Assembly: GCA_949289445.1 (NCBI GenBank)
Contig: CASEOD010000053.1
Coordinates: forward strand, 1 to 32,196
Reading direction: 5' to 3'
Length of the DNA stretch: 32,196 nucleotides
From: an uncultured Eubacteriales bacterium
GTDB taxonomy: Bacteria; Bacillota; Clostridia; Peptostreptococcales; Anaerovoracaceae
Shown: one piece after another, positions 8,603 through 16,467 of the stretch
How the letters are laid out: every line of letters starts with the position of its first letter
How positions within the stretch are numbered: the first letter of the stretch is position 1
The notes under the pieces: generated by a model
What the model was told of the DNA's origin: nothing
Databases searched by the model: none
The model's input: only the letters and a program-made list of their open reading frames with translations
Position numbers and translations under genes: made by a program

Positions 8603-8631
8603 TTGACTAGTTAGCTTAAACTAACTAAAAT
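8603..8631 (+). promoter_or_regulatory. Methyltransferase promoter with palindromic operator in the spacer
   Basis: TTGACT (8603-8608), 17 bp, TAAAAT (8626-8631). The inverted repeat TAGTTAG-CTTAAA-CTAACTA (8608-8627) fills the spacer and touches both boxes, the usual layout of a MarR- or TetR-type repressor site. No such regulator gene is adjacent. Confidence 0.65.
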
Positions 8632-8722
8632 GACAGATAGGGATTGCCGATCCTGTGCAAAGTCTTTGCCGGACGGAACAAACAAAGGCCTTTTAACCGG
8701 ACAGAAAAAAGGAGGGGGTATT

Positions 8723-9538
8723 GTGACTAAACTTGGAACTGTGGAGGATACGCTGTTTATACCGATGCTGGGCAGAATCTATGCGGCCGAAAACTGCCCG
8801 CAGGTGCTGTCAGACGAGAAAGCTCTGTCGCTGAAGAAAAAACTGCCTGACCGGATACAGAGAAAGAAAAGGCAAAGGCCGTATACCCTGCTGGCTTCGG
8901 CTTCACGTTCAGCCAATATGGATCGATTTATCAGAGATTTTTTGAGCAGGAAGACGAATGGAGTGATTGTGCAGCTTGGATGCGGACTTGAAACGACCTA
9001 TTATCGGATTGACAACGGAAGGACGCTTTGGTATGCCGTCGATCTTCCTCATGTGATAAACTACAGAAAAACACTGCTGCCTCAGCCGGAACGGGAGATT
9101 TATCTTGCCGGAGATGCTTTCGAAAAAGGGTGGATGGATCGTATTCGCGCTGATGTGGGAGATGCGCCCCTCATGATTACAGCCGGAGGACTGTTCCATT
9201 ATTTCCGGGAGGAAAAGGTGATTGCGCTGCTTCAGAATCTCAGTGATTCAGGAGAAACTGAAGCAGTCTTTGATGCGGTCAGCAAGCGAGGCAGGAAAAT
9301 GATGGAGAGGAAGTATATGAAAGAGCTTGGATACGGAGATGTAAGGATGTTCTTTTATGTGGATTCGGCAGAAAAACTGGCTGACAGAATCGGATCACAC
9401 ACGAAAGTTCTGGCTGAAGAGCCGTATTACGCCTGTATTCCCCGAAAAGGACTTCCTGTCTCTGCCGGGATCAGCATGAATATCTCAGACCGGTTTCATA
9501 TGCTGAAAATGATACATCTGAAGTTGCAGAAAAACTGA
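8723..9538 (+). CDS. SAM-dependent methyltransferase, leucine carboxyl methyltransferase-like family
   Basis: A 271-residue cytoplasmic protein from a GTG start. The motif I region VIVQLGCGLETTYYRI, then WYAVDLPHVINYRK (acidic ribose-binding Asp) and DAPLMITAGGLFHYF, are typical of the class I methyltransferases grouped with leucine carboxyl methyltransferases (PF04072). The target is not known; relatives include O-methyltransferases acting on small molecules. The frame is open back to an ATG at 8630, but that codon overlaps the promoter -10 box. GGAGGGGG (8711-8718) sits five bases before GTG 8723, so the GTG is the likely start and leaves a leader of about 85 bases. It is probably a single-gene unit under repressor control. 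Confidence 0.8.
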   Translation: MTKLGTVEDTLFIPMLGRIYAAENCPQVLSDEKALSLKKKLPDRIQRKKRQRPYTLLASASRSANMDRFIRDFLSRKTNGVIVQLGCGLETTYYRIDNGRTLWYAVDLPHVINYRKTLLPQPEREIYLAGDAFEKGWMDRIRADVGDAPLMITAGGLFHYFREEKVIALLQNLSDSGETEAVFDAVSKRGRKMMERKYMKELGYGDVRMFFYVDSAEKLADRIGSHTKVLAEEPYYACIPRKGLPVSAGISMNISDRFHMLKMIHLKLQKN

Positions 9539-9591
9539 GGAAGGCGCGGCTAGATGCCGCAGCATAAGAAAATAAAAAAAAGAGAAAAAAA

Positions 9592-9634
9592 TTAGCACTC
9601 ACCTCTTGACAGTGCTAACAAAAAGAGTTATAGT
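9592..9634 (+). promoter_or_regulatory. CIRCE operator and promoter of hsp20 (HrcA-type control)
   Basis: TTAGCACTC (9592-9600), nine bases, CAGTGCTAA (9610-9618) matches the CIRCE inverted repeat with one mismatch in the right arm. The promoter is TTGACA (9606-9611), 17 bp, TATAGT (9629-9634), so the operator covers the -35. HrcA repressor is expected to bind here. The hrcA gene is not in the window. Confidence 0.9.
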
Positions 9635-9762
9635 ATAACTGTAGCAAGGGAGAAGAACAGGAAAAAGGTTGAAAGACCGGACTCCTCCCCGATATAAAAC
9701 ATATTGCAAGGTATACTATCCTCGAAGGAGGACAGCATAGAATTTAAGAAGGGGTGAATGTT

Positions 9763-10194
9763 ATGTTGATGCCTAGTATTTATGGAAAAGATATGTTTGA
9801 AGAATTGTTTGACCATTCTTTCGGTCGTGCGCTCGGCGGCTTTAAGATGAACCAGATGATGAGAACCGATGTAAAGGACACTGACAGCGGTTATGAAGTA
9901 ACCATCGATATGCCGGGAGTAAAGAAGGAAGACATCAAAGCTGAACTGAAAGACGGCAATCTGACCATCAGCGCCGTATCCGGCTACAGCAACGATGAGA
10001 AAGATGAAAACGGAACCTATATCAGAAGAGAGCGTTACAGCGGTTCCTGCAGCAGAAGTTTCTATGTGGGAGATGCTGTCACACAGGAAGATATTAAGGC
10101 TAAGTTTGAAAATGGAACTCTGAAGCTGATGATTCCGAAAAAACAGCCTGCAATACAGGGAGAAGAGAAAAAATATATTCAGATTGAAGGCTGA
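9763..10194 (+). CDS. Small heat-shock protein, Hsp20/alpha-crystallin family
   Basis: An ATP-independent holdase chaperone that keeps unfolding proteins soluble. The alpha-crystallin domain spans about residues 35-125 (RTDVKDTDSGYEVTIDMPGV, KKEDIKAELKDGNLTISA, and the closing KFENGTLKLMIPK). The N-terminal arm is short and hydrophobic (MLMPSIYGKDMFEELF). An in-frame GTG at 9754 overlaps the AAGAAGGGG ribosome site (9746-9754), so ATG 9763 with eight-base spacing is preferred, giving 143 residues. CIRCE control upstream implies heat induction. The leader is about 120 bases. The gene stands alone and ends at a strong hairpin. Confidence 0.93.
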   Translation: MLMPSIYGKDMFEELFDHSFGRALGGFKMNQMMRTDVKDTDSGYEVTIDMPGVKKEDIKAELKDGNLTISAVSGYSNDEKDENGTYIRRERYSGSCSRSFYVGDAVTQEDIKAKFENGTLKLMIPKKQPAIQGEEKKYIQIEG

Positions 10195-10222
10195 TTGAAA
10201 ACCTTTTCACAAAATGAGACGA

Positions 10223-10267
10223 AAAACTGCCGCTTCACAGATATGTTGTCTGTGAAGCGGCAGTTTT
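10223..10267 (+). terminator. Strong terminator after hsp20
   Basis: A perfect 18-bp inverted repeat (10223-10240 with 10250-10267) around a 9-base loop, starting AAAACTGCCGC and ending GCGGCAGTTTT. It can work on either strand. Confidence 0.9.
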
Positions 10268-10342
10268 CTGTATGAAGAAACGTGAGGCAGTCTCATGCCT
10301 TTTATGGTTTGTAAAAACGACAGCCTGCCCCTGCCGCTCATA

Positions 10343-10582
10343 TTTTAACCGAAGAATCTGATTTCTCTATTTTGTGTATAACAGATTCCTCCGAAAACCG
10401 GTTGCTGAAAGAAAAAGTTAACCTGATTTACCGATTTTTCCGATTTGTGTTGAATTTTTAATGTCGAAACGCCGACCCGACAGGTAAGTCTTATACACAA
10501 AAAGCACTTTTTCACGATTCAGGTTAAGTATGCCCTTAGCCGGTTATACACAAATCCGTGAAAACGGCAATCCGGGTTAAGT
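10343..10582. repeat. Inverted array of four 39-bp units in a non-coding gap
   Basis: Four ungapped 39-bp units occur at 10343-10381 (minus), 10416-10454 (minus), 10491-10529 (plus) and 10544-10582 (plus). Read in its own direction, each starts TTATACACAA (TTCAACACAA in the second) and ends GGTTAA plus two bases, with exactly 20 bases between ACACAAA and GGTTAA. The middle is less conserved. The gaps are 34, 36 and 14 bp, so two units face right and two face left around about 10472. The stretch lies between convergent genes, so it is not an obvious promoter. TTATACACA also fits the relaxed DnaA-box pattern TTWTNCACA. No coding frame is credible in 10268-10657. Confidence 0.75.
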
Positions 10583-10657
10583 CTGATGCAGTTCTTCTGC
10601 TGCTTCGGGCCACCGAAAAAATGTCAGGGAGAACAGGTCGACAGCAATTGCCCTGTT

Positions 10658-11338
10658 TTATTCTTCCATGGCCAGTTTGGCTGCGGTTTCTCCGTGGATA
10701 ATGGTCGTATCAAAGAGAGGGATCTCTGTGTGCTCCTGCTGCATCAGCATACCGATTTCCGTGCATCCCAGGATGATGCCCTGAGCACCGCAGGCAGAAA
10801 GCTTTTCCGCAATGGCATAAAAACGGGAGGCAGATTCTTCTTTGACGATGCCCAGTCCCGTTTCTTCATAAAGCACTTTGTCGATGAAGGCCCTGTCATC
10901 TTCTTCCGGGATCAGAACGGAGAGACCTCTTTTTTTCAGTTTTCCCCGGTAAAAATCCTCTTCCATGGTGATGCGGGTTCCCATAAGTCCAACCCTTTCT
11001 ATGCCCCGGGCGAGAATAGCGTCAGCTGTTGCGTCCGCGATATGGAGCAGAGGCGTTTTGACATGTGCATCGAGGAAAGGGGCGTGCCTGTGCATGGTGT
11101 TGGAACAGATGATGTAGAAATCGCAGCCTGCACGATCCAGTTTCCGGGCAGCTTCCAGCAGAACCTGCTCCTGTTCGTCTTTTCGGGTGACAAAGATATC
11201 CTGAAGATTCACATTGACCAGTACCATTTCGGCACAGTTGAATTCTCCCAGTTCCTTTGCAATACAGTTGTTGATATATTCATACATCTGCAGAGAAGAA
11301 TGCCAGGACAGACCTCCGATCATTCCGATGGTTTTCAT
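10658..11338 (-). CDS. Aspartate/glutamate racemase family protein
   Basis: A cofactor-independent racemase of the Asp/Glu/hydantoin racemase superfamily, expected to interconvert L- and D-aspartate or glutamate using two cysteines. The 226 residues show the N-terminal MKTIGMIGGLSW motif, the first catalytic cysteine in CSNTMHRHAP (Cys78) and the second in ILGCTEIGML (Cys192). The longer frame begins at 11359, but GGAGGTG just before ATG 11338 sets the start. Aspartate is favoured over glutamate because GGLSW and SNTMH match the YgeA/RacD-type subgroup, but this is by eye. It is divergent from an EamA permease and may be functionally linked with it. Only a weak hairpin (near 10613-10656) follows its stop. 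Confidence 0.88.
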   Translation of the reverse strand: MKTIGMIGGLSWHSSLQMYEYINNCIAKELGEFNCAEMVLVNVNLQDIFVTRKDEQEQVLLEAARKLDRAGCDFYIICSNTMHRHAPFLDAHVKTPLLHIADATADAILARGIERVGLMGTRITMEEDFYRGKLKKRGLSVLIPEEDDRAFIDKVLYEETGLGIVKEESASRFYAIAEKLSACGAQGIILGCTEIGMLMQQEHTEIPLFDTTIIHGETAAKLAMEE

Positions 11339-11499
11339 AAGTAACACCTCCAGCGTCAATTGTTTTCTTTCAGTTTACGCAATCAAAAGAAATTTGTCAA
11401 ATAAATCAAAATAATTCTATGAATAAAGGGATGTTTCGTGCTACACTGATAGTAGCGATTGATGAAAGAAATTTAAGAATACATTTGAGGAGGGCGTTT

Positions 11500-12399
11500 A
11501 TGAAATCAGTAAAAAGTACATACAGCATGGGTATTGTCATCGCATTGTGCAGTGAGGTGCTGTTTGGCCTGAGCTTTGTCTTTATCAGGTTGTGTGTCAA
11601 TGAGGTTTCGGTGTTTACTCTGCTCTCCTGGAGAACGGTTACTGCTTTTATTGCCATGACTGTCTGCGCATGTTTGGGAATCATCAAAGTGGATCTGAAA
11701 GGCAAGGACTTAAAACCTCTGCTGCTGCTCAGCTTCTTCCAGCCGGTTCTTTACTTTATCATGGAAACCCTGGGTGTGCAGAGGACAACTGCCGCAGAAA
11801 GCGGTGTGCTGCTTGCCTGCATTCCGATGATTACTATGCTGTTCAGTTCTGTTTTTTTAAAGGACAGGCCGACTGTGCGGCAGGCTGTATTTATGGTGAT
11901 TACCGTAACCGGTGCGGTGATGATCGGCATGGGCGGAGAACTGAAGACGTCCAGCAGCTTTCTGGGATATTTCTTCCTGCTGATCGCTATGTGCAGTGAA
12001 GCGGCCTATGCAATTACCTCTCAGAAACTGAAAGATTTCAGCAGTGCGGAAAAGACTTATGCTATGATTGTAAGCGGCGCAGTGGTCTTCACAGGATGCG
12101 CGCTGGTAGAGCACGGAATAAAAGGCACAGTCACAGAATTCCTTACACTGCCCTTTCATGACATGCAGTTTCTGATCTGCATTCTGTATCTGGCATTGGG
12201 ATGCAATGTGGTGGCATTTCTCTGCGCCAATTTCTCGATTTCCATCATCGGCGCAACCAAACGGGCGGCATTTGCGGGGATTGCTTCGGTAGTATCCATT
12301 CTGGGCGGTGTATTTTATCTGGGTGAAAGCTTTACGCTGATACAGGTTATAGCAACGGTGCTGGTGCTGATAGGCGCTTACGGAGTAAACAAGAAATAG
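11500..12399 (+). CDS. EamA/DMT-superfamily permease
   Basis: An integral membrane protein of 299 residues with about ten hydrophobic helices in two EamA repeats, the standard drug/metabolite transporter layout. The first repeat starts YSMGIVIALCSEVLFGLSFVFIR, with ETLGVQRTTAAESGVLLACIP later. The second starts LGYFFLLIAMCSEAAYAITSQKL and ends in ATVLVLIGAYGVNKK. Such proteins often export amino acids or other metabolites; the substrate cannot be read from sequence. GAGGAGGG (11487-11494) fixes ATG 11500; the frame is open upstream to 11419 without a ribosome site. A TGCTACACT extended -10 (11439-11447) is a possible promoter. Divergent from the racemase. Confidence 0.88.
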   Translation: MKSVKSTYSMGIVIALCSEVLFGLSFVFIRLCVNEVSVFTLLSWRTVTAFIAMTVCACLGIIKVDLKGKDLKPLLLLSFFQPVLYFIMETLGVQRTTAAESGVLLACIPMITMLFSSVFLKDRPTVRQAVFMVITVTGAVMIGMGGELKTSSSFLGYFFLLIAMCSEAAYAITSQKLKDFSSAEKTYAMIVSGAVVFTGCALVEHGIKGTVTEFLTLPFHDMQFLICILYLALGCNVVAFLCANFSISIIGATKRAAFAGIASVVSILGGVFYLGESFTLIQVIATVLVLIGAYGVNKK

Positions 12400-12430
12400 A
12401 AAAACGTAACGGGTCAGAGGAAAACGTCTC

Positions 12431-12459
12431 TTGTATTTTTCAGTCCGGTGGACTATGAT
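12431..12459 (+). promoter_or_regulatory. Promoter of the M18 aminopeptidase
   Basis: TTGTAT (12431-12436), 17 bp, TATGAT (12454-12459), about 35 bases before the start codon. Confidence 0.5.
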
Positions 12460-12494
12460 AATATTGGTATGAAAGGAAAGGAGTGACAGATATT

Positions 12495-13874
12495 ATGGAA
12501 AGACCAAATGCATGGAAAAGTTACGGAGAAGAACAGCTGCGGGAGCTTGAGAGCCTCTGCAGAGAATACAGAGATTTCCTGGATAAAGGAAAAACAGAAA
12601 GAGAATGTGCGGCGCTGACGGTGGAAATGGCAGAGGCCGCAGGATATAGAAATCTGGAAGAGGTTATTGCTGCGGGAGAAAAGCTGCAGGCAGGAGACAA
12701 GGTTTATGCAGTATGTATGGGAAAGGCTGTAGTCCTGTTCCATCTGGGCGAAAAGAATATAGAAGAAGGCATGAATATTCTGGGAGCCCATATCGATTCA
12801 CCTCGTCTTGATGTGAAACAGAATCCTCTTTATGAAGATTCCGAGCTTGCCTATCTGGATACTCATTATTACGGCGGCGTAAAGAAGTATCAGTGGGTAG
12901 CCATGCCCCTTGCTGTTCACGGCGTTGTGGCGAAAAAGGACGGCAGTGTTGTCGATATTGTAATCGGAGAAGGCGAAGATGATCCGGTACTGGGTATTAC
13001 CGATCTTCTTCCGCATCTTGCAGGCAAGCAGATGGAAAAACGCGCATCTGCGGTAATCGAGGGAGAAAAACTGGATGTGCTGATTGGAAGCAGACCTCTT
13101 GCCGGAGAAGAAAAAGATGGCGTGCAGGCAGGAATTCTCAAACTGCTGAAGGAACAGTACGATATAGAGGAAGAGGATTTTCTGTCTGCCGAGCTGGAGA
13201 TTGTACCGGCGGGAAAAGCCAGAGATGCCGGTCTTGACCGCAGTATGATCATGGCTTACGGGCAGGATGACAGAGTGTGTGCCTTTACTTCCCTCAGAGC
13301 GATTTTAGATGTGGAAAAGGTGGAAAAGACTGCCTGCTGTATTCTGGTGGACAAAGAGGAAATCGGCAGTGTGGGCGCTACAGGTATGGAATCCAGATTT
13401 TTTGAGAACACAGTGGCGGAACTCCTTGACAGAATGGGAGTCTACAGCGAACTGACACTGCGCAGAGTACTGGCAAATTCAAAGATGCTGTCCTCTGATG
13501 TCAATGCAGCCTATGATCCTAATTTTGCGGATGCCTATGAGAAGAAAAACGCCTCTTTCGCAGGCCGCGGCATGGTGTTCAGCAAGTTCACCGGAGCGCG
13601 GGGAAAGAGCGGCTCCAATGACGCTAATGCTGAATATATTGCAGAGATCAGAAATATCATGGATGAGGCAAAAGTTCACTACCAGCTGGCGGAACTGGGA
13701 AAGGTAGATGTAGGCGGCGGCGGAACCATCGCTTATATTCTTGCGCTTTACGGTATGGATGTCATTGACTGCGGTGTTGCAGTGCTCAATATGCATGCGC
13801 CGTGGGAAGTGACCAGCAAGGCTGATGTTTATGAAACAAAGAAGGGATATGAAGTGTTCCTGAAAAAAATGTAA
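12495..13874 (+). CDS. M18-family metallo-aminopeptidase
   Basis: Removes N-terminal residues, usually acidic or neutral, from cytoplasmic peptides; family members form large tetrahedral dodecamers with two zinc ions per active site. At 459 residues it is full length. Motifs are the first zinc ligand in GAHIDSPRLDVK (His99), the catalytic glutamates in DKEEIGSVGATGM, SSDVNAAYDPNF, KSGSNDANAEY, and the last ligand in MHAPWEVTSKADVYE. There is no signal peptide. GTG 12483 is an alternative start (463 residues), but it overlaps the AAAGGAAAGGAG ribosome site; ATG 12495 is preferred with moderate certainty. It lies between two EamA permeases and ends at a clear terminator. Confidence 0.93.
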   Translation: MERPNAWKSYGEEQLRELESLCREYRDFLDKGKTERECAALTVEMAEAAGYRNLEEVIAAGEKLQAGDKVYAVCMGKAVVLFHLGEKNIEEGMNILGAHIDSPRLDVKQNPLYEDSELAYLDTHYYGGVKKYQWVAMPLAVHGVVAKKDGSVVDIVIGEGEDDPVLGITDLLPHLAGKQMEKRASAVIEGEKLDVLIGSRPLAGEEKDGVQAGILKLLKEQYDIEEEDFLSAELEIVPAGKARDAGLDRSMIMAYGQDDRVCAFTSLRAILDVEKVEKTACCILVDKEEIGSVGATGMESRFFENTVAELLDRMGVYSELTLRRVLANSKMLSSDVNAAYDPNFADAYEKKNASFAGRGMVFSKFTGARGKSGSNDANAEYIAEIRNIMDEAKVHYQLAELGKVDVGGGGTIAYILALYGMDVIDCGVAVLNMHAPWEVTSKADVYETKKGYEVFLKKM

Positions 13875-13897
13875 CTGCAGAATAAGCAGATGAGCTG

Positions 13898-13937
13898 CTG
13901 TCACCGGATGAATCTTCAGCCGGTGACAGTATTTTTT
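13898..13937 (+). terminator. Terminator after the M18 aminopeptidase
   Basis: A perfect 10-bp stem, CTGTCACCGG with CCGGTGACAG, and a 12-base loop, followed by TATTTTTT. Confidence 0.88.
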
Positions 13938-14017
13938 GTATTGATACAGACTGATGAGATAAGAATACGATGCAGAGCAGAAGGACTAAAAAGAGCACCT
14001 TCCGGTTAGACTAGGAA

Positions 14018-14034
14018 TACAGGAGTTTCCTGTA
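14018..14034. promoter_or_regulatory. Palindrome upstream of the second EamA gene
   Basis: A perfect 7-bp inverted repeat TACAGGA-GTT-TCCTGTA, 25 bases before the ATG at 14059. It could be an operator or a small leader hairpin; no good promoter boxes are seen next to it. Confidence 0.35.
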
Positions 14035-14058
14035 AATTAACAGAAGGAGCACAGGTTT

Positions 14059-14940
14059 ATGTGGCTTTTGCTTGCAGTGATTTCGACGCTGTTTATCGGC
14101 GTTTCCACCATACTTTCCAAACTGGGAATCAAAGAAACGGATGCGTATGTTACGGGAGCGGTGACCAATTCAGTGTTACTGCTTTGTTTTACAGCAATGG
14201 CGCTTTTTACAGGCGCTTTTGAACAGGTGTCTGACATGACGGGACAAACCTGGATTTCCGTTGTGGCATCCGGCGCAGTGCTTTCTGTATCCTGGGTATT
14301 TTATTTTCTGGGGCTGAAAGGCGGCAGTATCAGTGTATTTCTGGCGATTCAGAGTCTGACTGTCGTGGTTTCCATGGTTTTGTGCGCCGTGTTTATCGGA
14401 GAAAAAATCACCTGGTTCATGACTGCCGGCGCTGTAATGATCATAGCCGGGACACTGCTGATGATGGATCGAAAGGAGCTCTCTGCGCTCAGGAGTAAAA
14501 AGCTGTGGCAAAGTGAACAGCGATGGATTCTCTTTGCCGGACTGTCTGCCATTTGTGCATCCGTATCTTATGTTATTGTCAAGGCGGACAGAACGCCTGT
14601 CGATACCAATGTGACATCGGCTTTTCGTTATATCATCGTGGTGGCGGTGCTCTGGCTGATTCTTTTTTATAAGGATAAAATCAAAGAGTTCAGACCTGTC
14701 ACTGCAAAGACCTGGCTGTTTATACTGCTGGGGGCGTCTGCTTCCGGTGCGGGTCATGTACTTGTGTATAAAGCGTTGTTTCTTGGCAGGGCGGCGGTCA
14801 TCATGACTGTTTATCGCATGGGTATGGTTATTTCTATTATTCTGTCCCGGATTTTTCTGAAAGAAAAACTGGGGAAAAAGGGATGGATCGGATTTGGCAT
14901 TCTTGTAAGCGGCGTAATGCTTTTTGCTGCAGGGGGATGA
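14059..14940 (+). CDS. EamA/DMT-superfamily permease
   Basis: A membrane protein of 293 residues with about ten predicted helices in two EamA repeats (WLLLAVISTLFIGVSTILSK at the start; ILFAGLSAICASVSYVIVKA opens the second half; final helix GFGILVSGVMLFAAGG). It is not closely similar to the permease at 11500: the N-terminal helix begins at residue 2 and the loops differ, so it is probably a different substrate group rather than a recent duplicate. AGAAGGAG lies about nine bases before the ATG. It is followed by serine dehydratase, which has its own promoter. The substrate is unknown. Confidence 0.87.
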   Translation: MWLLLAVISTLFIGVSTILSKLGIKETDAYVTGAVTNSVLLLCFTAMALFTGAFEQVSDMTGQTWISVVASGAVLSVSWVFYFLGLKGGSISVFLAIQSLTVVVSMVLCAVFIGEKITWFMTAGAVMIIAGTLLMMDRKELSALRSKKLWQSEQRWILFAGLSAICASVSYVIVKADRTPVDTNVTSAFRYIIVVAVLWLILFYKDKIKEFRPVTAKTWLFILLGASASGAGHVLVYKALFLGRAAVIMTVYRMGMVISIILSRIFLKEKLGKKGWIGFGILVSGVMLFAAGG

Positions 14941-14981
14941 CAGACTGTGGCAGATTTCAGCTCTCTGATGTATTTTTACGG

Positions 14982-15009
14982 TTGCATGTCAGGGGAAAAT
15001 GTATATAAT
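14982..15009 (+). promoter_or_regulatory. Promoter of serine dehydratase
   Basis: TTGCAT (14982-14987), 16 bp, perfect TATAAT (15004-15009), about 38 bases before the start codon. Confidence 0.6.
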
Positions 15010-15046
15010 GTAAAATGGAAATAATAGAGGACGGGAGAATGAATTT

Positions 15047-16252
15047 ATGGAATCACTGAGAGAACTGTACAGAATCGGCAGAGGGCCGTCCAGTTCACAT
15101 ACCATCGCTCCGACCAGGGCAGCAGAGCTTTTCAAAGAGGAGAATCCGGATGCGGAAGGCTTTCGGGTAACCTTATACGGTTCTTTGTCTAAGACAGGGA
15201 AAGGGCATATGACGGATATTGCAATACTGGATGTATTGGGTCATGACAGGTGCCGGGTGATTTTCAGTGACAGGCCGGAGGACGAGCTGCCTCATCCCAA
15301 TACCATGTTTTTTCAGACTTTGGACAAAGAGGAGAACCCTGTTTCCTCCATGGAAGTCTACAGTGTGGGAGGAGGCAGAATCGAGGTGAAAGGACGCAGC
15401 CCCGAGCAGCCGCAGGACGTTTACAGACTCTCCAGCTTCAGGGAGATACGGGACTACTGTATGAGAAAGGATCTTCGGCTTTGTGAGTATGTCTACGAGA
15501 CAGAAGGAGAAGAGATAAAAGACTATCTTTATAAGATCTGGGGTCAGATGCAGGCTGCCATTCGCAGAGGCCTTGCGGCTGAAGGAATTCTGCAGGGCGG
15601 TCTAGAAGTACACAGAAAGGCCCGGTACCTGTACCGCCAGAATCACATTGACGAAAGCCCGCAGACAAGGGAAAACCGTCTGGTCTGCGCCTTTGCCTAC
15701 GCAGTCAGCGAGGAAAACGCAGACGGAGGAATGATTGTAACGGCACCTACCTGCGGAGCCAGTGGTGTTCTGCCGGCGACACTCTATTATATGCAAAAAT
15801 CGAAAAGACTGTCGGACGATCAGATCATCGACGCTCTGGCGACAGCCGGACTCATCGGAAATCTGATCAAAACCAACGCCTCTATCAGTGGAGCGGAATG
15901 CGGCTGTCAGGCTGAGGTGGGAAGCGCCTGCTCCATGGCGGCAGCAGGATTGGGGGAACTGTTCGGCATGGAGATTGATCAGATTGAATACGCAGCAGAG
16001 GTTGCCATGGAGCATCATCTGGGACTGACCTGTGATCCTATCAGCGGTCTGGTACAGATTCCATGCATTGAGAGAAATGCGGTGGCAGCCATGCGTGCCA
16101 TCAACGCTTTGAGCCTGGCCAATTTCCTGACGAACACCAGAAAGATTTCTTTTGACGTGGTGATTCGCACCATGTATGAAACGGGTCGTGATCTGTTCAG
16201 TAAGTACAGAGAAACCAGTGAGGGAGGCCTGGCAAAGACGTATTTTGAATAA
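15047..16252 (+). CDS. L-serine dehydratase (L-serine ammonia-lyase), iron-sulfur, single chain
   Basis: Deaminates L-serine to pyruvate and ammonia using a [4Fe-4S] cluster, a main entry point for amino-acid fermentation. The 401-residue chain joins the beta domain (about 1-150, with GRGPSSSHTIAPTRAAEL) to the alpha domain (about 165-401). Cluster and active-site cysteines are visible in APTCGASGVLPATLYY (Cys236), GAECGCQAE (Cys285, Cys287), LTCDPISGLVQIPC (Cys329, Cys340). It is about 50 residues shorter than E. coli SdaA. An upstream ATG at 15039 is out of frame; GAGGACGGGAG precedes the chosen start at somewhat long spacing. It is a single-gene unit with a promoter and a terminator. Confidence 0.94.
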   Translation: MESLRELYRIGRGPSSSHTIAPTRAAELFKEENPDAEGFRVTLYGSLSKTGKGHMTDIAILDVLGHDRCRVIFSDRPEDELPHPNTMFFQTLDKEENPVSSMEVYSVGGGRIEVKGRSPEQPQDVYRLSSFREIRDYCMRKDLRLCEYVYETEGEEIKDYLYKIWGQMQAAIRRGLAAEGILQGGLEVHRKARYLYRQNHIDESPQTRENRLVCAFAYAVSEENADGGMIVTAPTCGASGVLPATLYYMQKSKRLSDDQIIDALATAGLIGNLIKTNASISGAECGCQAEVGSACSMAAAGLGELFGMEIDQIEYAAEVAMEHHLGLTCDPISGLVQIPCIERNAVAAMRAINALSLANFLTNTRKISFDVVIRTMYETGRDLFSKYRETSEGGLAKTYFE

Positions 16253-16306
16253 GAATTAAGAAGAAATGTATCTGCTCAGGAGATGATCAGGTATGGGTTT
16301 GAGAAT

Positions 16307-16343
16307 AAAAGAGCGGGTATGAGAGATGTGCCGGCTCTTTTGT
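16307..16343 (+). terminator. Terminator after serine dehydratase
   Basis: An 11-bp stem with one mismatch, AAAAGAGCGGG with CCGGCTCTTTT, in the gap before the first YitT gene. Confidence 0.65.
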
Positions 16344-16403
16344 ACTTCAATGAGTTTACAGGAAATCCGGCCGTCATCCCTTTAACGCGGTAACAGAGGT
16401 ATA

Positions 16404-16432
16404 TTGACAATCTTTGCCCTTTGCTTTAGGAT
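16404..16432 (+). promoter_or_regulatory. Promoter of the first YitT gene
   Basis: TTGACA (16404-16409), 17 bp, TAGGAT (16427-16432). It rules out in-frame start codons upstream of about 16440. Confidence 0.6.
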
Positions 16433-16467
16433 ATCTTTCAGTATTCTTAATTTTGGAGGCAATTAAA

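Noticed and set aside
9547..9561. GCGGC-TAGAT-GCCGC hairpin as a terminator of the methyltransferase gene
   Set aside because: It is followed by an A-rich, not T-rich, stretch on the plus strand.
10343..10582. The 39-bp units as a CRISPR array
   Set aside because: Units are only partly alike, lie on both strands and have unequal gaps; CRISPR repeats are near-identical and in one direction with even spacers.
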